DNA from: Silvimonas amylolytica
GTDB lineage: Bacteria > Pseudomonadota > Gammaproteobacteria > Burkholderiales > Chitinibacteraceae
Assembly: GCF_014645555.1 (NCBI RefSeq)
Contig: NZ_BMLY01000005.1
Coordinates: 124,001-188,000, forward strand
Reading direction: 5' to 3'
Length of the DNA: 64,000 nucleotides
In this document: positions 51,531-59,390 of the stretch, one piece after another
Layout of the letters: each line of letters opens with the position of its first letter
Numbering within the stretch: position 1 is the stretch's first letter
Made by a program: the position numbers and the translations under genes
Notes under the pieces: generated by a model
What the model saw: only the letters and a program-made list of their open reading frames with translations
Databases searched by the model: none
What the model was told of the DNA's origin: nothing

Positions 51531-52895
51531 ATGGGTGAGAAGAAACGCAGGCTGGCGGCTGGTGGTGCCGCAGTCGCTGAAGCACGACCGGCAATCAATG
51601 ACGGCAGCCAGTGGGTAGAAACCGGCAAGCGCCTGCATCATGAGGGTCGCCTGCCAGAAGCGTTGGCGGCCTACCAGCGCGCGCTGGAACGCAACCCGCA
51701 ACAGGCTGACGCGTTGCATTACCAGGGACTGGCGCTGATCGGGATTGGCCAGGGCGCGGTGGGCATGAGCCTGTTGCAGCGTTCGCTGGCGCTGGAGCCA
51801 GAGAACGCCAGCTTTCATTTCAATCTGAGCCAGCATCTGCGCCGCCATGATCCGGCCGCTGCGTTTGCACACTTGCAGCGCGCTGTTGCGCTACAACCGG
51901 CCGATCTGCAATACACCCTGGATTACGCCCAGGCGCTGGTTGCATTGGGCAAGCGGGATGAAGCGCTCGATGCGCTGGTGGCAGTGCGCCCGCATCACCC
52001 CGAAAGCGGTGCGCTGGGCGAACGGATCGTAGACCTGGCCTGGCAACTGGAGCGCCTGGAACTGGCCCGTGCCACCGCCGCTGACGTGGCGCGCCAGCAC
52101 CCGCAGTTTGAAGCCCGTTTCCGCATCGGTTACGCCTTGCCGCGCAAGGATCAACCCGAGTCAGAAACCGCGATGGGGGCCGATCAGTGGGGACAATGCG
52201 CGCTGGCAGGCGCAGCACTTGAACACTTTATCGCCGAGCGTGATCTGCATGTGATCGATCAATTTATTGCAGACCCGGTTGCTTACCGCGAACACGCGCT
52301 GCAACAGGCGTTCCACGCCAACTTGTATGAAGGCCAGAATTTCCCGGGTGTCCAGACTGATGGCCAGCCCGCGCAAGAGATCATGGAGCGCATTGCGACG
52401 GCCCTGGGGTGTCCGGTGAAATGGTCCTCGCCGGATAACGGCGCGTTCCGTGTCAGTGTGGCCAACGCCAAAGCACGTACCGATATTCATATCGATAACG
52501 AAGACCAGGGACAAGCCACGACCTACGCCGCTGTGCTCTACCTGAACCCGCCTGAACAATGTCAGGGGGGCACCACCTTCTGGCAGCATCGTGCGACGGG
52601 TTGGGATCGCCGCCAGCCGGAGGATGTAGTCCGTGCTGCGGGTTTCAAAGACTTTGCTGCGTTTCAGGACAGCTGGAGCGTGGTGAGTGCCGACGGCAAA
52701 CGTGATTTTGGCGATCTGGCCAATGAACGCGACATCTGGCAAGTACAAGCCGAGATTCCCATGCGCAGCAACCGCATCGTGATCTACCGCGGCAACTTCT
52801 ACCACGGTTTGTCCAGCGTGTTTGGCAGCACCATGCAAGACGGGCGTCTGGCACAGTTGTTTTTCTTTGAAACTGCCCGCGACGCCAAGGTCTGA
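51531..52895 (+). CDS. TPR protein with 2OG-Fe(II) dioxygenase-like domain (DUF6445)
   Basis: A 454-aa fusion. Residues about 25-200 are TPR units (GKRLHHEGRLPEALAAYQRALERNPQ, GMSLLQRSLALEPENASFHFNLSQHLR). The C-terminal domain (about 240-450) shows a dioxygenase-like iron site: H320-x-D322 in TDIHIDNEDQG, a distal His near residue 425 in NFYHGLSSVFG, and the ALYLNPPEQCQGGTTFWQHR pattern of the DUF6445 family. Substrate unknown; hydroxylation of a protein or amino-acid derivative is possible. A class D beta-lactamase gene overlaps its stop (TGATG), so both come from one transcript. Confidence 0.8.
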   Translation: MGEKKRRLAAGGAAVAEARPAINDGSQWVETGKRLHHEGRLPEALAAYQRALERNPQQADALHYQGLALIGIGQGAVGMSLLQRSLALEPENASFHFNLSQHLRRHDPAAAFAHLQRAVALQPADLQYTLDYAQALVALGKRDEALDALVAVRPHHPESGALGERIVDLAWQLERLELARATAADVARQHPQFEARFRIGYALPRKDQPESETAMGADQWGQCALAGAALEHFIAERDLHVIDQFIADPVAYREHALQQAFHANLYEGQNFPGVQTDGQPAQEIMERIATALGCPVKWSSPDNGAFRVSVANAKARTDIHIDNEDQGQATTYAAVLYLNPPEQCQGGTTFWQHRATGWDRRQPEDVVRAAGFKDFAAFQDSWSVVSADGKRDFGDLANERDIWQVQAEIPMRSNRIVIYRGNFYHGLSSVFGSTMQDGRLAQLFFFETARDAKV

Positions 52896-53719
52896 TGCTT
52901 TTTTCTGCCGCAGTAAAAACAACGCTGATCGGGGCCGTGCTGGCCCTGATCGCTGCTCAGGCGCAGGCCCATTTGCTGTGTACCGTGATTGCCGATGCCG
53001 CGACCGGCAAGGTAGTGCTCCAGCAAGGCGAAGCCTGTAGTGAGCGCGTTACACCGGCCTCCACCTACAAAATCGCCATGAGCCTGATGGGCTTTGACAG
53101 CGGCTTTTTGCAGAACGAACACGCGCCGGTGCTTGAGTACCGCAAAGGTGATCCGGATTGGGGCGGGGCCAACTGGCTCAAGCCCACGGACCCGGCAGCG
53201 TGGATCACCTACTCCGTCGTCTGGTACTCGCAGCGCGTCACTCATCACCTGGGCACAGACAAGGTGACGCAATACGCCAAAGACTTTGGGTTTGGCAACG
53301 CAGACATGTCTGGTGATCCAGGCCAGAACAACGGGCTGGATCGCGCATGGATTGCCTCATCGTTGAAGATTTCACCGCTGGAGCAGGTAGCCTTCCTGAC
53401 ACGCCTGGTGAACGGCAAGCTGCCGGTATCTGCCCATGCGCTTGAGATGACCCGCAATATCACTCGCCTTGACCCCAGCCCGGCCGGCTGGGACATGCAT
53501 GGCAAAACCGGCGCGGCGTTCCCACGGATCAGCCCGACCGATTTTGACTACGCCCATGGCTGGGGCTGGTTTGTCGGCTGGGCCACACAGAATGGGCGCA
53601 CGCTGGTTTTTGCCCGGCTGACCCGGGACGACGCTGAGAACAAAGTCAGCCCGGGCCTGCGCACCCGGGAGAGTGTGCTGGCAGACTGGCCAGCGCTGGT
53701 GTCTGGTCTACCCCATTAA
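52895..53719 (+). CDS. class D (OXA-type) beta-lactamase
   Basis: Periplasmic serine beta-lactamase of 274 aa. Signal peptide ends near residue 25 (AQAQA). Motifs: S56-T-Y-K59 (nucleophile and carboxylatable Lys) in TPASTYKIAMS; S-V-V in ITYSVVWYSQ (Ambler 118-120); F-G-N at the YGN position in DFGFGNADMSG, which is Phe rather than Tyr; and K-T-G in MHGKTGAAFP. The gene starts at the stop codon of a TPR-dioxygenase gene and has no regulator or mobile element beside it, so it looks like an intrinsic chromosomal enzyme. Carbapenemase activity cannot be judged from sequence. Confidence 0.92.
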   Translation: MLFSAAVKTTLIGAVLALIAAQAQAHLLCTVIADAATGKVVLQQGEACSERVTPASTYKIAMSLMGFDSGFLQNEHAPVLEYRKGDPDWGGANWLKPTDPAAWITYSVVWYSQRVTHHLGTDKVTQYAKDFGFGNADMSGDPGQNNGLDRAWIASSLKISPLEQVAFLTRLVNGKLPVSAHALEMTRNITRLDPSPAGWDMHGKTGAAFPRISPTDFDYAHGWGWFVGWATQNGRTLVFARLTRDDAENKVSPGLRTRESVLADWPALVSGLPH

Positions 53720-53722
53720 ACG

Positions 53723-54694
53723 CTAGTTGGTTTTGGCACGCTTGACCGTCGCCATCTCTTTGTCTGCATGGCGTATCGCTTCATCTGCACTCATCGCTCC
53801 GTCTGCCACCACAAAGACCACGCTGGCGCCCAGAATACTGCGGGTGGCATCGGCATAGAGTGTGGTGGTTTCCGCGGCGATGCGCTTTGCCTCCTCCGGA
53901 TCGGCCGGGCCGGGGCCGATGATGGCGAATTCGTCGCCGTCAATGCGGCCAACGACATCATCATCGCGCGCAACGCGGGTCAGATGCGTGGCGAGATCGC
54001 ATAGCAAGTGGTCGCCGCGTGTGTGGCCCTGGGTTTCGTTGATCTCGCGAAAGTGATCCAGATCCACCAGGCCGACCAGCACGGTGCTGTCCTCGCGCCG
54101 GGCCAGCGCTAGCAGGCGGGCCAGTTCTTCCAGAATGGCGCGACGATTAGGCAGGGCGGTCAACGGGTCTGTCAGCGCGGAGCGGGTCAGCCGGTTGTTG
54201 GTCTCCTGCAGTTGCTCCAGCAATTTTTCACGCTCGATATGCTGGGCGATCAAGCGGGAGAACAGATGCAATGACGTCCGCGCCCGTTCCGGCAGTGGCA
54301 TTTGCCGGGTGCTGGCCGCGCACAGGGTGCCAATCAACGATCCTGAATGGGTGCGGATCGGCGCACTGATATAGCTCTGGATGCCCAGTGCTTTGGCGGC
54401 TTCCGAATCCGGCCAGCGGCCTGGCACGTCGTCTGTGTAAGTACAGCCTGATTCCATGGAGCGCTTGCACAGTGTGTCCGACCAGGGCACGGCCAGTTGT
54501 TCGGGGATCTCCAGCTTGCCTACATTGCGGGCAAATTCGATCAATTGCGTGGTCATGCCGCTGTCAATGCGGGTGATATAGGTGGACTCGAATTCGGTGA
54601 GGTTCTGCAGCAGCTCCAGCAAAGGTTGCGCAAGTTCTTCCAGACTGCGGGCAGAAGAAGCGGATTCGGCCAGCCGAACCAGTTTGCTATCCAT
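53723..54694 (-). CDS. GAF-GGDEF protein, diguanylate cyclase-like
   Basis: Cytosolic 323-aa protein. The N-terminal GAF domain (about 15-150) contains PWSDTLCKRSMESGCTYTDD and SYISAPIRTHSGSLIGTLCA. A coiled-coil joint (HIEREKLLEQLQETNNRLTRSA) leads to the GGDEF domain: LTDPLTALPNRRAILEEL, VGLVDLDHFREINETQGHTRGD and RIDGDEFAIIG. The signature is DGDEF: the first Gly is Asp, which may weaken catalysis. It ends three bases from the convergent beta-lactamase. Lone gene, no clear partner. Confidence 0.85.
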   Translation of the reverse strand: MDSKLVRLAESASSARSLEELAQPLLELLQNLTEFESTYITRIDSGMTTQLIEFARNVGKLEIPEQLAVPWSDTLCKRSMESGCTYTDDVPGRWPDSEAAKALGIQSYISAPIRTHSGSLIGTLCAASTRQMPLPERARTSLHLFSRLIAQHIEREKLLEQLQETNNRLTRSALTDPLTALPNRRAILEELARLLALARREDSTVLVGLVDLDHFREINETQGHTRGDHLLCDLATHLTRVARDDDVVGRIDGDEFAIIGPGPADPEEAKRIAAETTTLYADATRSILGASVVFVVADGAMSADEAIRHADKEMATVKRAKTN

Positions 54695-54882
54695 GCGTGT
54701 CCTCGTGCGGTGGTGAATTATCAGGATTTCATTCTAGAAGCCCTTGGCGATCGGGCAAGCAAAATGGTCTGACTGTATAACCTGTCAAAAGTGGCGACCC
54801 GCCCGTCAGTCGCGTGCTTTTTACGCTGTTGCTTATCCGGACGTTGCGGCAAAATAGCCGCTCTTTTCTGAGGTATTCCCAA

Positions 54883-54900
54883 ATGAACACACACGCCTGA
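54883..54900 (+). CDS. upstream micro-ORF (5 codons) in the ABC-F leader
   Basis: ATG AAC ACA CAC GCC TGA, encoding MNTHA. GAGGT lies eight bases upstream, a good ribosome site, better than that of the ABC-F gene itself. The first codons are complementary to the ABC-F start region. Its role as a leader peptide is inferred from position. Confidence 0.5.
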   Translation: MNTHA

Positions 54901-54952
54901 GCGCCCTGAACGGGCAAACGTCTCTCTGCCCAACAACGCGAGTGTGTGTTCA
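54884..54952 (+). promoter_or_regulatory. ABC-F mRNA leader with competing hairpins
   Basis: TGAACACACAC (54884-54894, inside the micro-ORF) is perfectly complementary to GTGTGTGTTCA (54942-54952), which ends on the first base of the ABC-F start codon. Between them GGGC (54912-54915) can pair either with GCCC at 54903-54906 or with GCCC at 54928-54931. TGAAC at 54907-54911 can also pair with GTTCA at 54948-54952. The layout is that of translational attenuation by a leader peptide. Confidence 0.6.
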
Positions 54953-56373
54953 TGTCAATGATTCAAATCGAAGGCCTGGGTGTGTCCCATGGCCGCAAAA
55001 TCTGTTTTTCCGGGTTCAACGCAACTGTTGCGTGGGGTCAGCGGATTGCCATTCTGGGTGACAACGGCAGCGGCAAATCCTCATTGCTCAATGTGCTGGC
55101 TGGCCATGCTGTGCCGTCTGAAGGCGTCATTCATGCCGTTGCCGACATCCGCCGTGCCCATGTGGCACAGGTTCAGGACGACGTCGCGACGCTCAGCGGT
55201 GGTGAGCGCGTCAGCCTGGCGCTGGGGTCTGCGCTGACATCGCAGCCCGACCTTTTGCTGCTGGATGAGCCGACCAATCACCTGGATATTGCCAACCGCC
55301 GGGCGCTTTACCGCACGCTGCGGCAATTTGGCGGCGCCATCGTGCTGGTTACCCACGACATGGCGCTGCTGGATGAAACCTGCGACACCATCTGGCACCT
55401 TGAACAAGGCCAGGTCACGGTGTTTGAAGGGCGCTACCGGGACTATATGGCCGAACGCGCGTTACAAAGGCATGCCCTGGAACAAGCGTGGCCCCACACG
55501 CGTCGCGCCGCGAAATCAGCTCATGAAGCCTTGATGAAGGAGCAAGAGCGCGCCGCCCATGCCCGTCAGCATGGCGCCAAAAGTATCGAGAACGGCAAGT
55601 GGGCCACGGTGAAGTCGCTGACCAAACTGGAACGCAGCAATACGACTGCCGGGCGCAAACAGGCTGATCTGCGTGCCCAACGACAGGAGATCGCCAGCCG
55701 GCTGGATCAATTGCGGCAACCTGTCACGATTGTCCCGCATTTTCATTTGCCGGCAGGGCGCGGGCGCGACGTCGTCGTGCAGGTCAGCGGGGGCAGCGTG
55801 GGCTATGACTTTTCGTTATTGGGCGGGCTGCATATGCAATTAAATCAGGGAGAGCGGATGGCGTTCACTGGACGCAATGGCTGCGGGAAGTCGACATTGG
55901 CGCGCGCCATGCTGGGTGATCCGGCAGTGCGTCGAGGCGGAGACTGGTTGTTGCCCGCGCCGGCGCAAGTGGGGTATCTGGATCAGCACTACGCGACGCT
56001 GAATCCGGCGCTGTCGGCCATTGACGCATTGCGCGCAGTGGTGCCGGCGTGGACGGAAGCGCGGCTACGACAGCATCTGGCTGATTTTTTGTTCTTTGAT
56101 ACGCAGTCGGTGACTACGCCGGCAGCGCAATTGTCCGGTGGAGAGCGCGCGCGGCTGGCGCTTGCGTGTATTGCGGCCAGCCCGCCCTCGTTGCTGATCC
56201 TGGATGAGCTGACCAACAATCTGGACCTGACTGTGCGCCAACATGTGATCGACGTGTTGCGCGTCTACCCGGGCGCAATGGTGTTGATCTCACACGATGA
56301 ACATTTTCTGGCGCAGATTGATCACTTGAACAGGCTGGATCTGGATGCGTTGCGGCTGCCGGTCAGCGGCTGA
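54952..56373 (+). CDS. ABC-F family ATPase (antibiotic-resistance/ribosome-protection type)
   Basis: Soluble twin-ATPase of 473 aa without membrane segments. Domain 1: Walker A GDNGSGKSS, signature LSGGERVSLA, Walker B LLLLDEPTNHLD. A linker of about 80 residues rich in Arg/Lys/Glu (about 180-260) follows. Domain 2: GRNGCGKST, LSGGERARLA, LLILDELTNNLD. No ribosome site is obvious ahead of the start (ATG 54952 or 54958), which lies in a hairpin with an upstream micro-ORF. The short length and long linker recall ABC-F proteins that dislodge antibiotics from ribosomes, but a housekeeping Uup/EttA-like role is not excluded. Its 3' end overlaps the convergent regulator by 11 bases. Confidence 0.82.
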   Translation: MSMIQIEGLGVSHGRKICFSGFNATVAWGQRIAILGDNGSGKSSLLNVLAGHAVPSEGVIHAVADIRRAHVAQVQDDVATLSGGERVSLALGSALTSQPDLLLLDEPTNHLDIANRRALYRTLRQFGGAIVLVTHDMALLDETCDTIWHLEQGQVTVFEGRYRDYMAERALQRHALEQAWPHTRRAAKSAHEALMKEQERAAHARQHGAKSIENGKWATVKSLTKLERSNTTAGRKQADLRAQRQEIASRLDQLRQPVTIVPHFHLPAGRGRDVVVQVSGGSVGYDFSLLGGLHMQLNQGERMAFTGRNGCGKSTLARAMLGDPAVRRGGDWLLPAPAQVGYLDQHYATLNPALSAIDALRAVVPAWTEARLRQHLADFLFFDTQSVTTPAAQLSGGERARLALACIAASPPSLLILDELTNNLDLTVRQHVIDVLRVYPGAMVLISHDEHFLAQIDHLNRLDLDALRLPVSG

Positions 56374-57805
56374 TGCCCAAGGCTGTCATCTTTTTGTACA
56401 AGGTGGCGCGCCCGATGCCAAGGCGCTGGGCCGCCAGTGTGGCGCGGCCGCCAGCGGCTTGCAGTGCTTCTTCGATCAACCGTTTTTCAAAGGCATGCAT
56501 GGCGCTGTGATAGTCCTGATCGGGTGCGGTCAGGGCGCTGCGCAGGCTACCCACATCGATCAGTGCAGCAAGGTCATCCACCTGCAGTTCAGCGCGGTCA
56601 GACAGCATGATCGCGCGTTCCAGTACGTTTCTGAGTTCACGCACATTGCCAGGCCAGTGGTAATGGCGCAGGTATTCAACCGCAGCGGAAGAGATATGTC
56701 GTACACCACAAGTGAGTGCCAGATCGTCCAGCACAGACTGGCACAACGCCGGCAGGTCTTCCGCGCGATCACGCAGTGGCGGGGTTTCAATGGTCAGCAC
56801 ATTGAGGCGATAAAACAGATCCGCACGAAACGCCCCGGCTTCCACGCGTTGCAGCAAGCGTGCGGACGTCGCGGCAATGATGCGTACATCGGCGCGGATA
56901 ACCTGGTTGGCGCCGAGGGCCTCGAACTCTTTGTCCTGCAACACGCGTAACAGTTTGCTTTGTAGCGCCAGGGGCAACTCGCCCATTTCATCCAGAAACA
57001 ACGTTCCGCCATCCGCCAGTTCAAATTTGCCGATGCGCCCTTTGCGATCCAGCCCGGAATACGCGCCCGGCGCTGCCCCAAAGAGTTCGGCTTCCAGCAG
57101 CGTTTCCGGGATCGCTGCCATGTTGATGCTGACCAATGGTTTGTCTGCCCGTGGTGAAGCCGCGTGAATGGCATGGGCCAGTACTTCCTTGCCGGTGCCG
57201 GTTTCACCCAGCAGCAGGACGGGGGAATCCATCTGCGCTGCACGTTGGGCCCGACGTTTGACTTCGGTCGCGGCTTCACCTGTGCCAATGAAACTGCTGA
57301 ACGAATACTTGGGTTTGCGCGCCTGTGCCAGGGACGCTTGTGCGTTGGCCAGTTCTTTCTTCAACTGACTGAACTTGGCGACAATGGGCGAGAGCGACTG
57401 CAATTGATCAAACAAGGCAAAGCCAATGGCGCCGACCACCTGCCCGCCTTTGTTCTTGAGCGGCAGGCGCGTGACCACAAGGGACTCATGCCCTGCCGCA
57501 GGCATGATATCCAGTAACTGCGGCTTGCCACTTTTGACGACTTCACGCATCTGGCTGTGCTGGATGACTTCTTCCACCGGTCGACCAATGGCCCCGGCGG
57601 GTTCGGCAAAACCAAAGCGCGCGGCATAGCGGGCGTTGATCCAGACAATGCGCGCTTCGTGATCGACAATCACCGTGCCTTCGCAGAAGTCTTCCATGGT
57701 GTCGAACATGCTCTGGATGGCCCATTGGCGCACAGAATCATAGTCGGCCAGCAGGTAAGTCAGATCCAGGGGATCTTCAGGTCGGGCAACGGAGCCGGAG
57801 GTCAT
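56363..57805 (-). CDS. PAS-AAA+ transcriptional activator with altered GAFTGA loop
   Basis: A 480-aa regulator of the sigma-54 activator type. N-terminal PAS-like domain (about 25-150; GTVIVDHEARIVWINARYAARFGF). The AAA+ domain begins near 175: Walker A LLGETGTGKEVL, Walker B GGTLFLDEMGE, arginine region FRADLFYRLNV. The GAFTGA position reads GAYSGL, lacking the Thr that contacts sigma-54. A Fis-type HTH closes the protein (GGRATLAAQRLGIGRATLYKK). It may therefore work differently, as TyrR does with sigma-70 (inference). No receiver domain. It is convergent with the ABC-F gene. Confidence 0.85.
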   Translation of the reverse strand: MTSGSVARPEDPLDLTYLLADYDSVRQWAIQSMFDTMEDFCEGTVIVDHEARIVWINARYAARFGFAEPAGAIGRPVEEVIQHSQMREVVKSGKPQLLDIMPAAGHESLVVTRLPLKNKGGQVVGAIGFALFDQLQSLSPIVAKFSQLKKELANAQASLAQARKPKYSFSSFIGTGEAATEVKRRAQRAAQMDSPVLLLGETGTGKEVLAHAIHAASPRADKPLVSINMAAIPETLLEAELFGAAPGAYSGLDRKGRIGKFELADGGTLFLDEMGELPLALQSKLLRVLQDKEFEALGANQVIRADVRIIAATSARLLQRVEAGAFRADLFYRLNVLTIETPPLRDRAEDLPALCQSVLDDLALTCGVRHISSAAVEYLRHYHWPGNVRELRNVLERAIMLSDRAELQVDDLAALIDVGSLRSALTAPDQDYHSAMHAFEKRLIEEALQAAGGRATLAAQRLGIGRATLYKKMTALGISR

Positions 57806-57874
57806 GGGGATTGATTCGGGTTCTGGACGGCTTAGCGTACTACGGGGTGAGGTCTTGCAGAAAGCGGCGATGCA

Positions 57875-59161
57875 TCAACCAAACACGCGATGCAGCATCC
57901 GTACCAGCCAGCGTTCACGCTGGAATTCGCTGACACGGCGAAGTACGCGGGCGTAGTCCAGAATCAGGCCGGGCGTCCAGGTCATGGTATTGCCGCGCGT
58001 ACGCAACAAAGACAGCAGCCAGACATTGGGATCAGTCGCGAGAATGAAGAAGCGGTACCACGGCCGCGTGCGTCCGACGATCCCTTCCAGCGCGACATCC
58101 AGCGCCAGAGCGACGGTGGTAGAGCAATTGCGGCTGGAGAGGTTGTAAACCACATCCCGCCGATAGATTTCCCAGAAAGTGCGCAGGGCTTCTTCGTTGT
58201 AATTGCGAAACCAGATTTGCCGGTTGGGTTCGCACCATTCAGCCACTTCAGACTCGTAGGACTCCAGAAACCGGCCGGGAATATCGTTCTCTTTATGGGC
58301 CAGCAACATGCCCTTGAATTGCTGCTCAGAGAAGCTTTCCACCCCTGGATACAAGCTGATGTAGAGATCCGGTGGTAGTTCCAGCGAAGAGTGGCCTGTT
58401 GAGACTTTGCCATTGCGATCCACGGCGGCGATATACCGGTCCACAATTGCGCGCCGCTGCGGATTGGGGGTTGAGCCAACCGGCGTCCATACGTGCACCA
58501 TCAACGGATAGAACGGCCGTTTGGCCGGTGCGGCGTGGATGGGCAGTTTTTCGTACCAGTACCAGTTATGGCGGCGGAAATACGGCATGGAAAGCACGGA
58601 TACGCCTTCCGGTAGCTCACGAAACTCCAGCCCCAGGCGGAACATCATGAAGCCATAGGCAATCATCAAGATGCCAAAACACACCGGAAAGGTGTGCAGG
58701 TGTTCAATTGGCCAACTGGTGAAAACCTGGATAGAGACCAGAATTTCGCCAATGCCGATCATCATGCTGCGTTTGTAACCGTTGAACCGGATGACGTGTG
58801 CCGAGGCCGTCCGCAACATGCCGTCAATCAAGAAGCCGATGCCAAAAAATACGGTGCTGGCCCAACTGTTATCAACCGGCGCGCGCATGGCCAGGCCACC
58901 CAGTGCAATCAGCGCGCCTGCACTGACCAACAAAACCAGTCTGTGTTTACGGCGAACCACGCTCAGATCGGCCAGGCTGACGAGCCCTTCAATGACGCAG
59001 ATCAGACCAAAAATGGTGCTGATGATGATCAGCAGCCACCAGGCCAGGCCAAGTACGCTGGCAATCCCGATCAGGATCAAAACGGTACCGATCAGGGGGA
59101 GTTTGTGCCATTCGCGACGGAATGGATCTGCCCCGATCAGCAAGATGATGATGCGCAGCAC
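57875..59161 (-). CDS. HdeD-like membrane domain fused to papain-like cysteine domain (copy 2)
   Basis: A 428-aa paralogue of the protein at 19727-21115. N-terminal 190 residues contain about six hydrophobic helices of HdeD/DUF308 type. The C-terminal domain shares VHVWTPVGS, DRYIAAVDRNGKVSTGHSSLE, YISLYPGVE, ENDIPG, RNY, the Cys motif YNLSSRNCSTTVALAL, and MTWTPGLILDYARVL. His and Cys positions are preserved, the likely catalytic pair of a permuted papain-like fold. Starts with GTG 59161; the ribosome site is weak. It stands alone between the PAS-AAA+ regulator and the amylase gene. Unknown function. Confidence 0.72.
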   Translation of the reverse strand: MLRIIILLIGADPFRREWHKLPLIGTVLILIGIASVLGLAWWLLIIISTIFGLICVIEGLVSLADLSVVRRKHRLVLLVSAGALIALGGLAMRAPVDNSWASTVFFGIGFLIDGMLRTASAHVIRFNGYKRSMMIGIGEILVSIQVFTSWPIEHLHTFPVCFGILMIAYGFMMFRLGLEFRELPEGVSVLSMPYFRRHNWYWYEKLPIHAAPAKRPFYPLMVHVWTPVGSTPNPQRRAIVDRYIAAVDRNGKVSTGHSSLELPPDLYISLYPGVESFSEQQFKGMLLAHKENDIPGRFLESYESEVAEWCEPNRQIWFRNYNEEALRTFWEIYRRDVVYNLSSRNCSTTVALALDVALEGIVGRTRPWYRFFILATDPNVWLLSLLRTRGNTMTWTPGLILDYARVLRRVSEFQRERWLVRMLHRVFG

Positions 59162-59263
59162 GGCGTCTCATTTGTAGTAAGTCGTCTGCACTAATATTGT
59201 GTTTAACTTACGCGTGGCGCCAGTTTTTTCTGTGTTTGAATCGGGCTGTGCGGCGAAATGAAA

Positions 59264-59289
59264 AACCCGCACCAGTCCTGGTGCGGGTT
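59264..59289 (-). terminator. rho-independent terminator after the amylase gene
   Basis: On the minus strand an 11-base perfect stem (AACCCGCACCA / TGGTGCGGGTT) with a four-base loop is followed by a run of T. It lies about 100 bp past the amylase stop and upstream of the next minus-strand gene. Confidence 0.85.
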
Positions 59290-59390
59290 GTGGGGTTGGT
59301 GTCTGCTGTTGCGGTGCGATATGAATTTAATTCAATAACGAACAGGTTTTCTGGTGTTTCCTTGTTTCGGCAGACCCATGTCGGCCCGGT

